Assembly (NCBI RefSeq): GCF_023898315.1
Contig: NC_064621.1
Span: 123,775,521-123,839,520 of the forward strand
DNA: 64,000 nucleotides
Source: Schistocerca nitens
Lineage: Eukaryota > Arthropoda > Insecta > Orthoptera > Acrididae
Direction of reading: 5' to 3'
Below are positions 1-10,625 of this stretch, piece after piece. Made by a program: the position numbers and the translations under genes. Each line of letters starts with the position of its first letter. Position 1 is the first letter of the stretch. A model generated the notes under the pieces. It did no database searches. It saw nothing but the letters and a program-made list of their open reading frames with translations, and was not told where the DNA came from.

Positions 1-1745
1 AAAGATCTATGCGCAAAGCATATGATGACTACCACCGTCACAATAGATCTGGCAAAGAACCTCAGAAAATTCTGGTCATGTGTAAAATGGCTAAGCGGGT
101 CTAAGGCTTCCATTCAGTCCTTGTTGACTGGCCTGGTGTGGTAGTTGAAGATAGCAAAAAGAAATCTGAAGTGTTAGATTTCATGTTTAAGAAATTGTTC
201 ACACAGGAGAACGTACAAACATACCATCATTTGACCATTGGGTGGACTCCTGTATGTATGACATAGTAATAAGCATACCTGCATTGGGAAACAACTGAAA
301 GATTTGAAAGCAAATAAACCACTATTTTACAAAGAGTAGTGTATAGCCTTGGCCCCTTAGCTAGCTTGCATTTATTGTGAATCTCTCACCAAGTGCAAAG
401 TCCCAGGCAACTGGAAAAAAGTGCATTTGACTCCAGTATATAAGAAAGGTAAAAAAAATGGACCTGCAAACTTCTGTTTGCTGCAGAATCCTTGAACATA
501 TTCTCAGTTTGAATATAATAAACTTTCTTGGGACTGAGAAGCATATGTGCACAAATCAGCATGGTGTTAGAAAGCAGCCCGCATCTCGTGGTCGTGCGGT
601 AGCGTTCTCGCTTCCCACGCCCGGGTTCGATTCCCGGCGGGGTCAGGGATTTTCTCTGCCTCGTGATGGCTGGGTGTTGTGTGCTGTCCTTAGGTTAGTT
701 AGGTTTAAGTAGTTCTAAGTTCTAGGGGACTTATGACCACAGCAGTTGAGTTCCATAGTGCTCAGAGCCATTTGAACCATTTTTTTTGTTAGAAAGCATC
801 ACTCTTGCAAAACTCAGCTTGCTTTATTCTCACATCATATACTGAGAAAACTATGGATGAAGGACAAAAGGCAGATTGCATACGTCCAGATTTCCGGGAA
901 GCAATTGACATGGTTCCCTGTTGTAAGCTGTCAATAAAGGTACAAGCATATGGAATAAGTCCACAGATGTGTGAGTGGTTTGAAGACTTCTTAAATAATA
1001 AAACCAGTATGCTGTCCTCGACAGTGAGTGTTCATCAGAGACAAGGATATCGTCAGGAGTGCCCCAGGGAAGTGTGATAGGATAGCTGTTGTTTCTATGC
1101 GCATAAGTGATTTGTCAGATAGGGTTGGTAGCAATCTATGGTTGTTTGCTGATGCCATGGAGTATGGTCTGGTGTTGAAATTGATTGACTGTAGGAAGAT
1201 AAAATTTGACTTAGACAAAATTTCCAGTTGGTGTGATGCTCGGCAGTTAGCCCTAAATTTTGAAAAAAATGTAAGTTAATGCGGATGAGTAGGAAGATCA
1301 AACCTGTAATGTTCGGATATAATATTACTGGTGTCCTGCTTGACACAGTCAAATTGTCTAAATATCTGGGCATAACAATGCAAAGCGATTTGAGGTGAAA
1401 CGAGCATGTGAGAACTGTGGTAGGGAAGGCTAATGGTCAACTTCAGTTTATTGGGAGAATTTTAGGAAAGAGTGGTTCACCTGTAAAGGAGACCACATGC
1501 AGAACATTGGTGTCCTCCATGGGGAGGGGGTGGGGGGGGGGAGCAGGTTGGATTGATGGATGACATCAAAGCAAATCAGAGGCGGGCTGCTAGATTTGTT
1601 ACCGGCAGGTTCAAACAACACGTAAGTGTTAGGGAGGTGGTACAGGCTACCCTTTGCCACGCATCATACGGTGACTTGCAGAGTATCTCTGTAGATGATC
1701 ATAAATTCTGGCTGATCACTATACATCATATACTGAGAAAACTAT
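1..1745 (+). mobile_element. CR1-like LINE remnant (reverse transcriptase part)
   Basis: Decayed non-LTR retrotransposon running on the plus strand and entering from before the window. Pieces of reverse transcriptase can be read in shifting frames: a linker segment near 170-260, a palm segment with DFREAIDMVP near 890, a YLGI-type thumb near 1360, and the C-terminal RRAARFVTG motif near 1585 that is usual in CR1/Jockey-group LINEs. The same family, with a better preserved C-terminus, recurs on the minus strand at 11650-12405. Many stops and frameshifts are present, so it is dead. A SINE interrupts it at 577-787. Clade assignment (CR1 rather than Jockey) is by motif resemblance only. Confidence 0.7.
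577..787 (+). mobile_element. tRNA-derived SINE with intact target-site duplication
   Basis: A short retroposon with a tRNA-like head (B box GGTTCGATTCC at 624-634, an approximate A box upstream near 589-600), a tRNA-unrelated body and a T-rich end. It is flanked by an exact 11-base duplication, GTTAGAAAGCA, at 566-576 and 788-798, which fixes both ends. The perfect duplication suggests a fairly recent insertion into the CR1-like LINE. The body resembles a SINE I know to be common in locust DNA; that match is from memory. Confidence 0.85.
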
Positions 1746-2117
1746 ACATCATATACTGAGAAAACTATGGATGAAGGACAAAAGGCAGATTGCATACGTC
1801 CAGATTTCCGGGAAGCAATTGACATGGTTCCCTGTTGTAAGCTGTCAATAAAGGTACAAGCATATGGAATAAGTCCACAGATGTGTGAGTGGTTTGAAGA
1901 CTTCTTAAATAATAAAACCAGTATGCTGTCCTCGACAGTGAGTGTTCATCAGAGACAAGGATATCGTCAGGAGTGCCCCAGGGAAGTGTGATAGGATAGC
2001 TGTTGTTTCTATGCGCCCGATACCTTGTATGTACGAGAGTTGATGAGGAATCTTTCCTGTCCATGAAGCCTCAGTTTGGGGAGGTGTAGGGATTGTCCAA
2101 AATGCACTCTGGGTCAG
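1746..2117 (+). repeat. Chimeric duplication copied from two nearby donors
   Basis: Bases 1746-2016 repeat 832-1102 (271 bases) and bases 2016-2117 repeat 2725-2826 (102 bases), with no mismatch seen by eye. The two copied parts are joined end to end with a one-base overlap (C). The left junction carries a 23-base unit twice in tandem (1723-1745 and 1746-1768) that also starts the first donor at 832. The copy lies between its two donors. A template-switching duplication or a haplotype-joining assembly error would both give this picture. Confidence 0.85.
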
Positions 2118-5100
2118 GAGGTGTTTAGAATTCAAGTTTCCCCTCTGCGGGTCCGGGGGTTATAATAGGTCCGAGGTATTTGTAGCTGTTGTACGAGACG
2201 TCTAAAAGGAGTCTACACGTTTCCGCCTTTGCGTTTTCCACCATGCACTATGCAGTGTCGCTTTTTGCACCGAAGATCACCATGGACTTCTCAGCACCTC
2301 ATATCCAGCACGGTAGCCAGTCTGTTGTGATGGGGCTGCCATGCACCCTGTTGGTTGTAGCCCCCTGACAACACAGTTATCGCTCTGCTGATGCCTGCAC
2401 CTTTAACTCCCCACATATGCCATGGAGTAGATGCCCATCTCCCAGAGGCATTGGGACTCCCAGCAATGGCCATCCTGCTAGGTGGCCCTTGCCGAGGCTG
2501 GGTGGCGCCAATGGGGAGGGCCCCTGGTTGGAGAGGGTGGTATCAGGACAGATGACACGCCATGAAGCCTAGTACGTCATCTCTTGCTGGTGGTCCGCCG
2601 CCAGCAATCTCTAAGCAGGCAAAGTCTAATTTCAATGCTAAGAAATATGATCCCAAACCGTTCCCCTCCCTGGCCACACCATGAGAGGAATTCCAGGCTA
2701 AGGATGGCAGTGATACCTACTCGTCCCGATACCTTGTATGTACGAGAGTTGATGAGGAATCTTTCCTGTCCATGAAGCCTCAGTTTGGGGAGGTGTAGGG
2801 ATTGTCCAAAATGCACTCTGGGTCAGTTTTGATAAAAATAGCATCCTCTGCCCAGTCATGGGCATTACTCGCGTGTGACAAGTTGGGAGATGTTTCTGTT
2901 ACCATCACGCCCCGTAAGAGCTTAAATATGGTCCAGGTTATTATATTCCACCGGGACCTTCTTTTGCAGTCTGAATATTAGCTGGATGCCAATTTAGACC
3001 AGCGAGGTTTTCATTTCGTCCTGCGTGTCCACCGGGGTCCAAGGGATAATCAGGTTGCCACTGGTGCCTTCAACTTGGCCCTTGAGGGTGATATATTGCC
3101 CGAGAAGGTCAAGGTGACGGTCTACCGCTGTGACGTGAAACCATATATCCCTCCCCCAATGCGGTGCTTTAATTGCTGAAAGTTTGGCCATATCGCTTCC
3201 TACTGTACTTCCAGCATCACATGTCGAGATTGTGGATGTCCATCACATCCAAATACTCCACGTGCCCCGCCTCCCATCTGTGTCAACAGTGGAGAGCATA
3301 ATTCACCTTGCTCGCCAGACTGCAGGATTTTACAGAAAGAGAGAAAAATCATGGGATATAAGACCCTGGACCGACTGACCTACACTGAGGCCAAGAGGAA
3401 ATTTTGAGTGCCTACATCCTGTGGCTATGACCACCTCTTACACTGCCACTACGAGAACAGTTGTCGCCCCATCAGTTCCTCCGGCAGGTGTTCCCGGTGT
3501 TAACATAAATGGCGTGTTATCTACCGAAGCAAACACGATTGCTGAGTACTTTGCTGAGCACTGTGCTCGAGCCTCTGCATTGGTGAATTACCACCCAGCC
3601 TTTCGCACTCTCAAACGGCGGCTGGAAGGGTAAGTCCTCTCATTCACTACACACCACAGTGAATCCTATAATGCCCCATTTACAGAGTGGGAGCTCCTCA
3701 GTGCCCTTGCACATTGCCCCGACTCAGCTCCTGGGCCAGATCAGATCCACAGTCAGATGATTAAACATCTGTCATCTGACTACAAGTGACATCTTCTCGT
3801 CATCTTCAGCCGGATCTGGTTCAATGGCATCTTTCGATCGAATGGCTGGACAGCACCATAATTCCGGTGCTCAAACCTGGTAAAAACCTGCTTGATGTGG
3901 ATAGCTATCAGTCCATCAGCCTCACCAACATTCTTTCTAAGCTGCTGGAACGTATGGTGTGTTGGCGGTTGGGTGGGGTCCTGGAGTCACGTGGCCTACT
4001 GGCTCCATGTCAGGGTGGCTTCCGCCAGGGTTGCTCTACCACTGATAATCTGGTGTCCCTTGAGTCTGCCATCTGAACAGCCTTTTCCAGATGCCACCTG
4101 GTTGCCATCTTTTTTTACTTACGAAAAGCGTATGACTCGACCTGGTGACATCATATGCTTGCCACATTATACGAGTAGGGTCTCTGAGGCCCTCTCCTGA
4201 TACTCATCCAAAATTTCCTGTTGCATCGTACTTTCCATGTCCAAGTTGATGCCTCCCATAGTTCCTCCCATATCCAGGAGAATGGGGTCCCGCAGGGCTC
4301 TGTATTATCTATTTTTAGTGGCCATTAATGGCATAGCAGCAGCTGTATGGCCACCCGTCTCACCATTTCTGTATGCAGATGACTTCTGCATTTCGTACCG
4401 GTGTTGCTGAGTGGCGCCTAGAAAGCCATCCACAAGTCGCAGTCATGGGCTCTAGCCCACAGTTTCCAGTTTGCTGCCGCAAAGTTGTGTGTTATGCACT
4501 TCTGTCAGCATTGTACCGTTCATCCAGAACCAGAACTTTACCTTAATGACGATCCATTCACTGTAGTGGAGGCATATCAATTCTTAGGACTGGTTTTCAA
4601 TGCCCGATTGACTTGGCTTCCTCAACTTCATCAGCTTAAGTGGAAGTGCTGGCAGCACCTCAATGCCCTCCACTGCCTGAGCACCACAAACTGGGGTGCA
4701 GATCAATCTCCGCTGCTGCATCTCTACAGAGCCCTTGTTCAATCCCACCTTGACTATGGAAGTCTGGTTTATGGTTCTGTGGCACCCTCTGCATTGCGTT
4801 TACTCAACCCAGTGCACCACTGTGGCATTTGCCTAGCGACAGGAGCTTTTAGGACGAGTTCGGTGACCAGTGTCCTTGTGGAGGCAGGAGTCCCTCCATT
4901 GCAGGTTAGGCATGCACAACTGCTGGCCAGTTATGTTGCATGCATTCGTAGTTCTGTGCATCTGAATCACCGTCTCCTTTTCCCCATCCACAGTGGTTCA
5001 TCTCCCGCATCGGCAGCCCAGGTCAGGGCTTCTAATTGCAGTTCGTGTCCGATCCCTTCTTTCCAAACTGGAGTCCTTGCCTTCACCACCTATACTTGAG

Positions 5101-6430
5101 GTCCATTCATGTACACCTCCATGTTGTACAACTAGGCCACGGCTTTACCTGGACCTTTCCCATGGCTCTAAGGACTCAGTAAACCCCTTGGCCCTCCACT
5201 GCCACTTCCTCTTGATTCTTGACATGTACCGAGGCCACAAAGTGGTTTACACCGATGGCTCGATGGCTGATGCTAATGTCGGCTTCGCGTATGTCCATGG
5301 AGAACATATTGAACAGCATTCCTTGCCTGATGGCTGCAGTGTTTTCACTGTCAAGCTGGTGGCTATATCTCGTGCTCTTGAGCACATCCATTCATGCCCT
5401 GGGGAGTTGTTTCTTCTGTGTACTGACTCCTTGAGCAGCCTACAAGTTACCAACCAGTGCTACCCTCGTCATTCTTTGGTACCAACCATCCAGGAGCCCA
5501 TCTATGCCCTGGAATGGTCCAGTCGTTCAGTGGTGTTTGTCTGGACCCAAGGTCATGTCGGAATCGCAGACAACAAACTTGCTGACAGGTTGGCCTAACA
5601 GGCTACACAGAAACCGCTTATGGAGATTGGCTTCTCTGAAACTGACCTGCATTCAGTATTACACCGTGAGATTTTGCAGCTTTGGGAGACGAAATGGCAT
5701 AACCTCAGCATGCACGACAAACTGCATGTGATTAAGGAGACTATGAATGTGTGGCAGTCCTCTAAGCGGGCGTCTCGCAGGGACTCTGTGGTTCTCTACC
5801 GGCTCCGCATTGGTCACGCTTGGGTGACACATGGCTACCTCGTGCGCCGCGATGACCCACCTGTGTGGCGCCCAGCTGAAAATGGTCCATATCTTGGTGT
5901 GCTGTCCATCTGTGGCTGCCCTTTGACGGACTCTTCAGTTACCAGACTTGTGGCCATTAGTTTTAGCTGACAACACCTCATCAGCTAATTTATGTTTTAT
6001 ATGTGACGGTGGTTTTTATCATTCTATATAAGTTTTAGCACATGTTCTTTGTCTCTTTGTGTTCTGCACTCTAATGCTTTTAGGGTGGATGTTTTAATGT
6101 GTCGCAGAGTGGCTGGGTTTTCCTTTTTATTCTCATGGTCAGCCAGCCACGGTCATTTGCTCTCTTGTTTTTACCCCTTCTCCCTTTTTTTCTTACTTCT
6201 GTCATTTTCTTTTCATGTTTTGTCCAAAGTAGTGTTGGTTGTCCTTCTGTCATTCTTCTGGTTCTTCCTTTCGCCTGTTATTGTGCTGTACATCTCCTTT
6301 CTTTTCTTCTTTCCCTTGTGTAATTATTTTACTGGGAACAAGGGACTGATAACCTCGCAGTTTGGTCCTGCCCCCCCCCCCCACTTCCCCCGACTCCCCT
6401 CCCCCCTTTTTAAACCAACCAACCATCCAA
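2118..6430 (+). mobile_element. I-like LINE remnant lacking its endonuclease
   Basis: A degraded plus-strand LINE related to the 29905-35850 element. In order it has a GC-rich 5' leader (from about 2140), ORF1 remnants with CCHC knuckles near 3160-3340 (an internal stop breaks the first), a reverse transcriptase from about 3640 to 4800, an RNase H domain at about 5245-5600, and a 3' end with a C-rich run and an (AACC)n-like tail near 6410-6427. Compared with the better copy, roughly 1.6 kb between the CCHC region and the RT linker, which should hold the endonuclease, is absent. A related 5' fragment is at 13502-14985. Confidence 0.75.
3421..5970 (+). pseudogene. ORF2 remnant: reverse transcriptase and RNase H
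   Basis: Broken coding remnant of the I-like LINE. The RT linker and fingers read from about 3490. The catalytic box appears as YADDFCISY near 4374, followed by a thumb segment (LNDDPFTVVEAYQFLGL, near 4535). RNase H follows, with YTDGSMAD at about 5250, a C.DSLSSL motif near 5425 and WTQGHVGIADNKLAD near 5542-5586. Reading frames shift at least near 3640, 3790, 4080, 4480 and 5100, so no functional protein is possible. No apurinic-type endonuclease motif is found upstream, unlike the 29905-35850 relative. Confidence 0.75.
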
Positions 6431-6699
6431 ACTGTTCAGGTTTTGGTCACCTCACTGTTCAGGCAAAAATGGGTTTTTGTGAAAATATTGATGTTTTGAA
6501 ATTCTGTGTGGAAGTTTAGCTTACTTAGCTTTGCGGAATAGACTAAAATGAGATTTGTTTGAGTGGATTGTCTACTGCATTTCATGATGAAACATTTGTT
6601 GCTGTATGTGGAAAAATATGTAAAAGCACTTACAGGTTTCTTAAAGTATCTGAAGAATTTGGAGGTAGTGAATATATTTAGAAACTCTGACCATTGACA

Positions 6700-7110
6700 C
6701 TGGAAAGTGTGATAAAGAAATAAAAAGATGACTCATCCTTGGCCGAGCCACATTAGCTAAACTCATGAAGATCTGACAGAACTAAATAATATCCAAAACA
6801 ACAAAGATGCACCTGGCAGAATCATTTGTGTTCTCTGTGTTCTTGTATGGGTATGAAACCTGGACCGTGAAAACTAGTGACAACAGCTGAATTGATGCCT
6901 TTGTAATGTGGTGTTGGCTGAAGATGTTACATGTATCTGAACAGAGAAAAGAACAAATTCTTCCATTATAGAACAACTTATCACCACAAGAAGTTTATCT
7001 TTCCATGTTGGTCAAAGAAACCCCCAGCACATATATTAAGAAGGGCTGAAGACTAGTGTGGATGGGTGTGGGTAGTCTAAGATCCAATTACTTAAGAAAT
7101 AAATGAAGAA
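6700..7110 (+). pseudogene. RTE-like reverse transcriptase C-terminal remnant
   Basis: Between about 6815 and 6890 the plus strand reads FSVFLYGYETWTVKTSDN, the typical RT tail of RTE-clade LINEs (compare YGSETWT in the three large RTE copies of this window), followed by an AFVMWCWLKML-like segment. The stretch has stops and no intact ends. It lies just upstream of the first recognisable DPH3 exon and is probably inside a DPH3 intron. Confidence 0.6.
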
Positions 7111-7334
7111 GTGGGGTCACAACTTTCAACAGCGAGTAAACCGACTGCTGATGATACTGTAGAAAGTAACACATGGAAATCAGTTGTTACTAATATGATT
7201 CTTAAATCAGGATTTGTAGTCTTTCTTATTAATATGAGTTCAGTATGAAATATTGGTATTGTATTACTGTTCTAAATTTGAAAAATTAATAGCACATTCT
7301 GAGCAGATGTATTAGTGTAAAAAAATTTTTACAG

Positions 7335-7597
7335 GAGGAGCTGAAAGCTGGGGAAGAAGTAGCTACGTGCCCAAGTTGTTCACTCATTGTGAAAGTGATA
7401 TATGATCCAGTAAGTGTGTTTCAAATGCTTCTGGTAGTGGAGACAGACTGTTCTTAATTTTGAAATTAATTGTATGGTTTTTTTCTGAATTACATGACAT
7501 GACCATAAGGTTTCTTTAAACATAGGAAAATTTCCAAGACGAAGAAGAAGAAGAAAGAGAGACTGAAAGAAAGCCTGTTCCTAAGTTTGTGAACTAA
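7335..7597 (+). CDS. DPH3: DPH3 (KTI11) C-terminal exons, partial gene
   Basis: Two exons are visible: 7335-7409, after a CAG acceptor at 7332-7334, and 7526-7597, after ATAG, separated by a 116-base intron with GTAAGT at 7410. Together they read [20 protein letters not shown], then VIYDP, then an acidic tail [15 protein letters not shown] ending KFVN and TAA (7595-7597). The CPSC pair with the following aliphatic strand is the second half of the CSL zinc-binding fold. DPH3 donates electrons to the radical enzyme DPH1-DPH2 in diphthamide synthesis on eEF2 and also works with Elongator; those roles are known for the family. The 5' exons, with the first CxC zinc ligands, were not found in the window and may precede it. 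The intron phases are 0 on both sides. Confidence 0.87.
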
Positions 7598-7609
7598 AAC
7601 TAGAAGATA

Positions 7610-7752
7610 ATGGTTGGACGAGGAAGGGGCCGTGGTTCCCAGCTGACGGGAGTAGAGCAGTTGGGTTTTGGCGTTGGAGAGTCAATGCCAACTCCTGTGC
7701 TGCAGCCACCACCTCTGTACCCACCACTGGAGAATAGACCTGTGCCCCTCAG
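7610..7752 (+). CDS. POLR3G: RNA polymerase III subunit RPC7, coding exon 1
   Basis: The ATG at 7610 (A at -3, G at +4, a good start context) opens MVGRGRGRGSQL, followed by VEQLGFGVGE and a PPPLYPPLENRPVPL box, matching the N-terminus of vertebrate POLR3G and POLR3GL. RPC7 belongs to the RPC3-RPC6-RPC7 subcomplex of Pol III, which works in initiation at tRNA and 5S genes. The exon holds 47 codons plus AG and ends at a GTAAGG donor at 7753 (phase 2). It starts 12 bases after the DPH3 stop and is in the same frame, with TAA and TAG between, so it is either the second cistron of a DPH3 mRNA or has its own closely placed promoter. Confidence 0.88.
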
Positions 7753-9984
7753 GTAAGGACTTATCTAGCTGGGAATTACTCGAAGTAGCAAAGGAATGCG
7801 TTTGTGCCACTCCAAAAAGTGCAGTGCAAGTCTTTTTAAAACTGGGAGTACATATACTTATGTTCACCATCCAACAGGCACTTTTCAGATCATTTTCAAA
7901 CATGTATGGTGCAGTGACCTCTACACGAGATAGAACTTGAAAAATAGATTCTTCGATGTCTCGCAACGGTGCCGGCAGTTGCCTCTGACCCGAGCTGTTT
8001 GCCCGAGCCCAAGCGTGTTCTCATTGTCCCTGTGCCTCAAGATTTCTCGCCCTCGGCAGCTCGTCTGTTGCTTATACTTCAGATTACTGCTTGTGGCCCA
8101 ATTTCGAATTTTTACTCTTCGGACTGAGCATATTCAGGTTGATGGAGTGTTTGTACTCAGACTTTCCTCTCACCGACCACACTCCCAATGTATGGAAACT
8201 TTGTTTTAGTGGTTTAGAAAGTCTGTTGCAGTTTCCTACCATCATCCTGGATTAGATACATGAGTGTACTGACTGATCTGTGACATCTTTGTGATTGGCT
8301 GTTATTAAATTGAAAGCTGTTGTCACTAAATTGATTTAATGAAAGGCATAAGAATGGTTTTTCAGTTTATTTGAAAGTGACTTCATGTAAATTTTATTCT
8401 GACCTTTCTGTTGGCTACTGAGTTGAAATGCAGTACTTTATCAGGATTTAAATTTGGTTATTATAACTGTCCTGTGTATGTACTTACGAGTCAGAGTCGG
8501 ACACAAACTGTGCAGATCGTTGCTGTGAATCGTGCAGCTACAGGAAGCAATATTATAAGTAAGTCGATGACTCAGAATTTAGTTGGAAGTGAAAGTTAAG
8601 ATTGCAAGTAATGTGAGCTCAAATTAGTACCTATGAACGAAGCCAAAAATCATCTAAAGACAACATACACCGTCAATATTTCCAACTCGATGTACAGATA
8701 CAGAAAGTGAGATAACTGCCATATTTAAGGACTGGTGTACAGAGGCCTCAATAGCAAGATGATAACTGCTGATCCAGCCATCAAGAGGAGTATTTATTGC
8801 TTCGAATGGTGTTACTGCATTCCCCTGATGTCATGACTACTGAAATTGGAACTACTATTGCTGCCACACACTACTCAATTTTCTTGTTACTGGAGTGGTG
8901 AGATATTAGATCCTTCATCTCCTTTAACCAGGCTGTAGAGACCAGTTCTCCTTATGGTGCTGTGTCTTTGACAGCTGCAGACAGTGCTGCAGTCACTGGG
9001 GGCCTCCAAAATCTATTGCCTGCGGCGGTCTCTTTATGGCATGGACTGAGGTCAGATTTGTGGGTGAAAATGAGGGCACAATAAGTGTGGCGTCTGGAAG
9101 TCAGTTAGGAGAGGTGACGATACTCACTGGGGGTGACTGGAAGGCACAGCTGACAGTGTTGGTCTTTTGAGATGGCTAGTTGGTTTTCGGTGAGATCGTT
9201 TCAGGGACAGAGCTGATTTTGACATCGTGTGGAGTGCTCTCGTCTGGCCACTATTTTGAACTGTTAATGCCTCCCCTACAACTTCAGTAACTGGCACGAA
9301 AATAGGGCTTCAAGGTCATCTCGTCATCTTACAGCATTGCCAGTTTTTTAGTGATAATTTCAAACGTTTGTAAAAATTTAAAAATATTTGGCAACTCATA
9401 TTTTTAGTCTAGAATATGATGGAGTACTTTCCAAAAGAAAATTCTCACTAGCTGCTAGGAAAAAATGAAAACTAACCTTACAAGAAATTTTGGAGGAAAA
9501 TAATTTTTTACTTCAACCTGCGGCAGTAACAGAATCACTAATGTAATTGGACTGAAAAATATATATGAACATCCTCAAAGTTTACAGATGCATATGCTGA
9601 ATCTTTTATTTCAGAAATGTAAAAGTATTCTGAGATAAAAAATAATATTATAAGAGGTGTGAAACTGTGCCGACTGCATAGAAAAAAATGTAGTCGCTAA
9701 TGAATTTTCGTTCTGTAGGGCTGCAAAGAAACTTCCCACAAGAAAGTTGTTAAGAATTATTTTTGGTAACATTTCAGACATCATTATTGTATCGTGTCAC
9801 GTACAAAGGGAAATTACTTCTGTGATAATCTGTGTGCAGCAGCGCACATGTCGTTGTAGGCCATCGCCAAGAGTTTTGTTCGGAAAGCTCATTGCATCCG
9901 TGACTCAAAATGCCAATATACGCCATGCAAAAGTAATTGTTATTTTGAAGCCAATATTTTCACTGAACTTAAGCAAAATATTTT
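7753..9984. other. Intron sequence with nothing recognised
   Basis: AT-rich first part of RPC7 intron 1. Short open frames on both strands have no recognisable family, repeat ends or splice-bounded homology. I see no supported feature. Confidence 0.5.
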
Positions 9985-10330
9985 TTTGAAAGGTTTTGTG
10001 AAATCCAAGTTTTATCTAAATTGCTGTAAGCCTATTGTACTCGGCATGCAATACGTGCTTGGTACACAGAAACCTCTTTCTTACTACTGTAATATTCTCT
10101 GTCTTGTGTTACAAATTTCGTCCATCATTACAGTTTCTGAATTAAAAACCAAGTGAGCAGAGAAGACAGTGCATTGAAGTGACTGGCCAGAATAATAAAT
10201 GTATTTCTCTAGCCATTGGATACTGTCCTCTGTCATATGAAAGTAATACAATTCTATGTTCTAGCTTTTTTGTAAAAGTTGTCAAATATCATAGATTTCT
10301 GTGCTCTTCTCGGAGAATCAGAATAGGTGC
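9985..10330 (-). pseudogene. Second, more decayed copy of the DDE transposase
   Basis: Collinear resemblance to 11385-11640 can be followed by eye: a GAAATCCAAGTTTTATCTAA block near 10000, ATTAAAAACCAAGTGAGCAG near 10141, and TAGCCATTGGATACTGTCC near 10211. Similarity continues weakly to a GGAGAATCAGAATAG block near 10313, matching the transposase N-terminal part near 12645. It has no open frame. It is therefore an older paralogous fragment of the element just downstream. Confidence 0.55.
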
Positions 10331-10625
10331 TGGGACTGTTCTAATGTTAGTGCACTGTTTATATATACCGTTGATACAGAAGCATTACCCTTACTATGAA
10401 ACAGCTAGTAAATCATTCTATGAAAAAAAGGAGTTAAATTTCGAATGTACAAGTAAACCGAATGCAGTAAGATTATATCCAAATGTAAAGACATTTGATT
10501 CAGGTTTTTGTTAATTAATGCAGACGTCTACTGTACGGGAAAAACATTCGCAGTATGTCTTCTATAACTGGGATGAATAGACAAACATTTAAATCAAGTC
10601 AGCTTTTTACATAGACAGCACTTAC

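Noticed and set aside
1102-2725. Chimeric duplication as a retrocopied spliced transcript
   Set aside because: The removed segment lacks GT-AG ends and there is no poly-A or flanking duplication around the copy.
6049-6519. 156-codon hydrophobic frame
   Set aside because: It is the T/C-rich 3' untranslated part of the I-like LINE, low complexity and ending in its tail.
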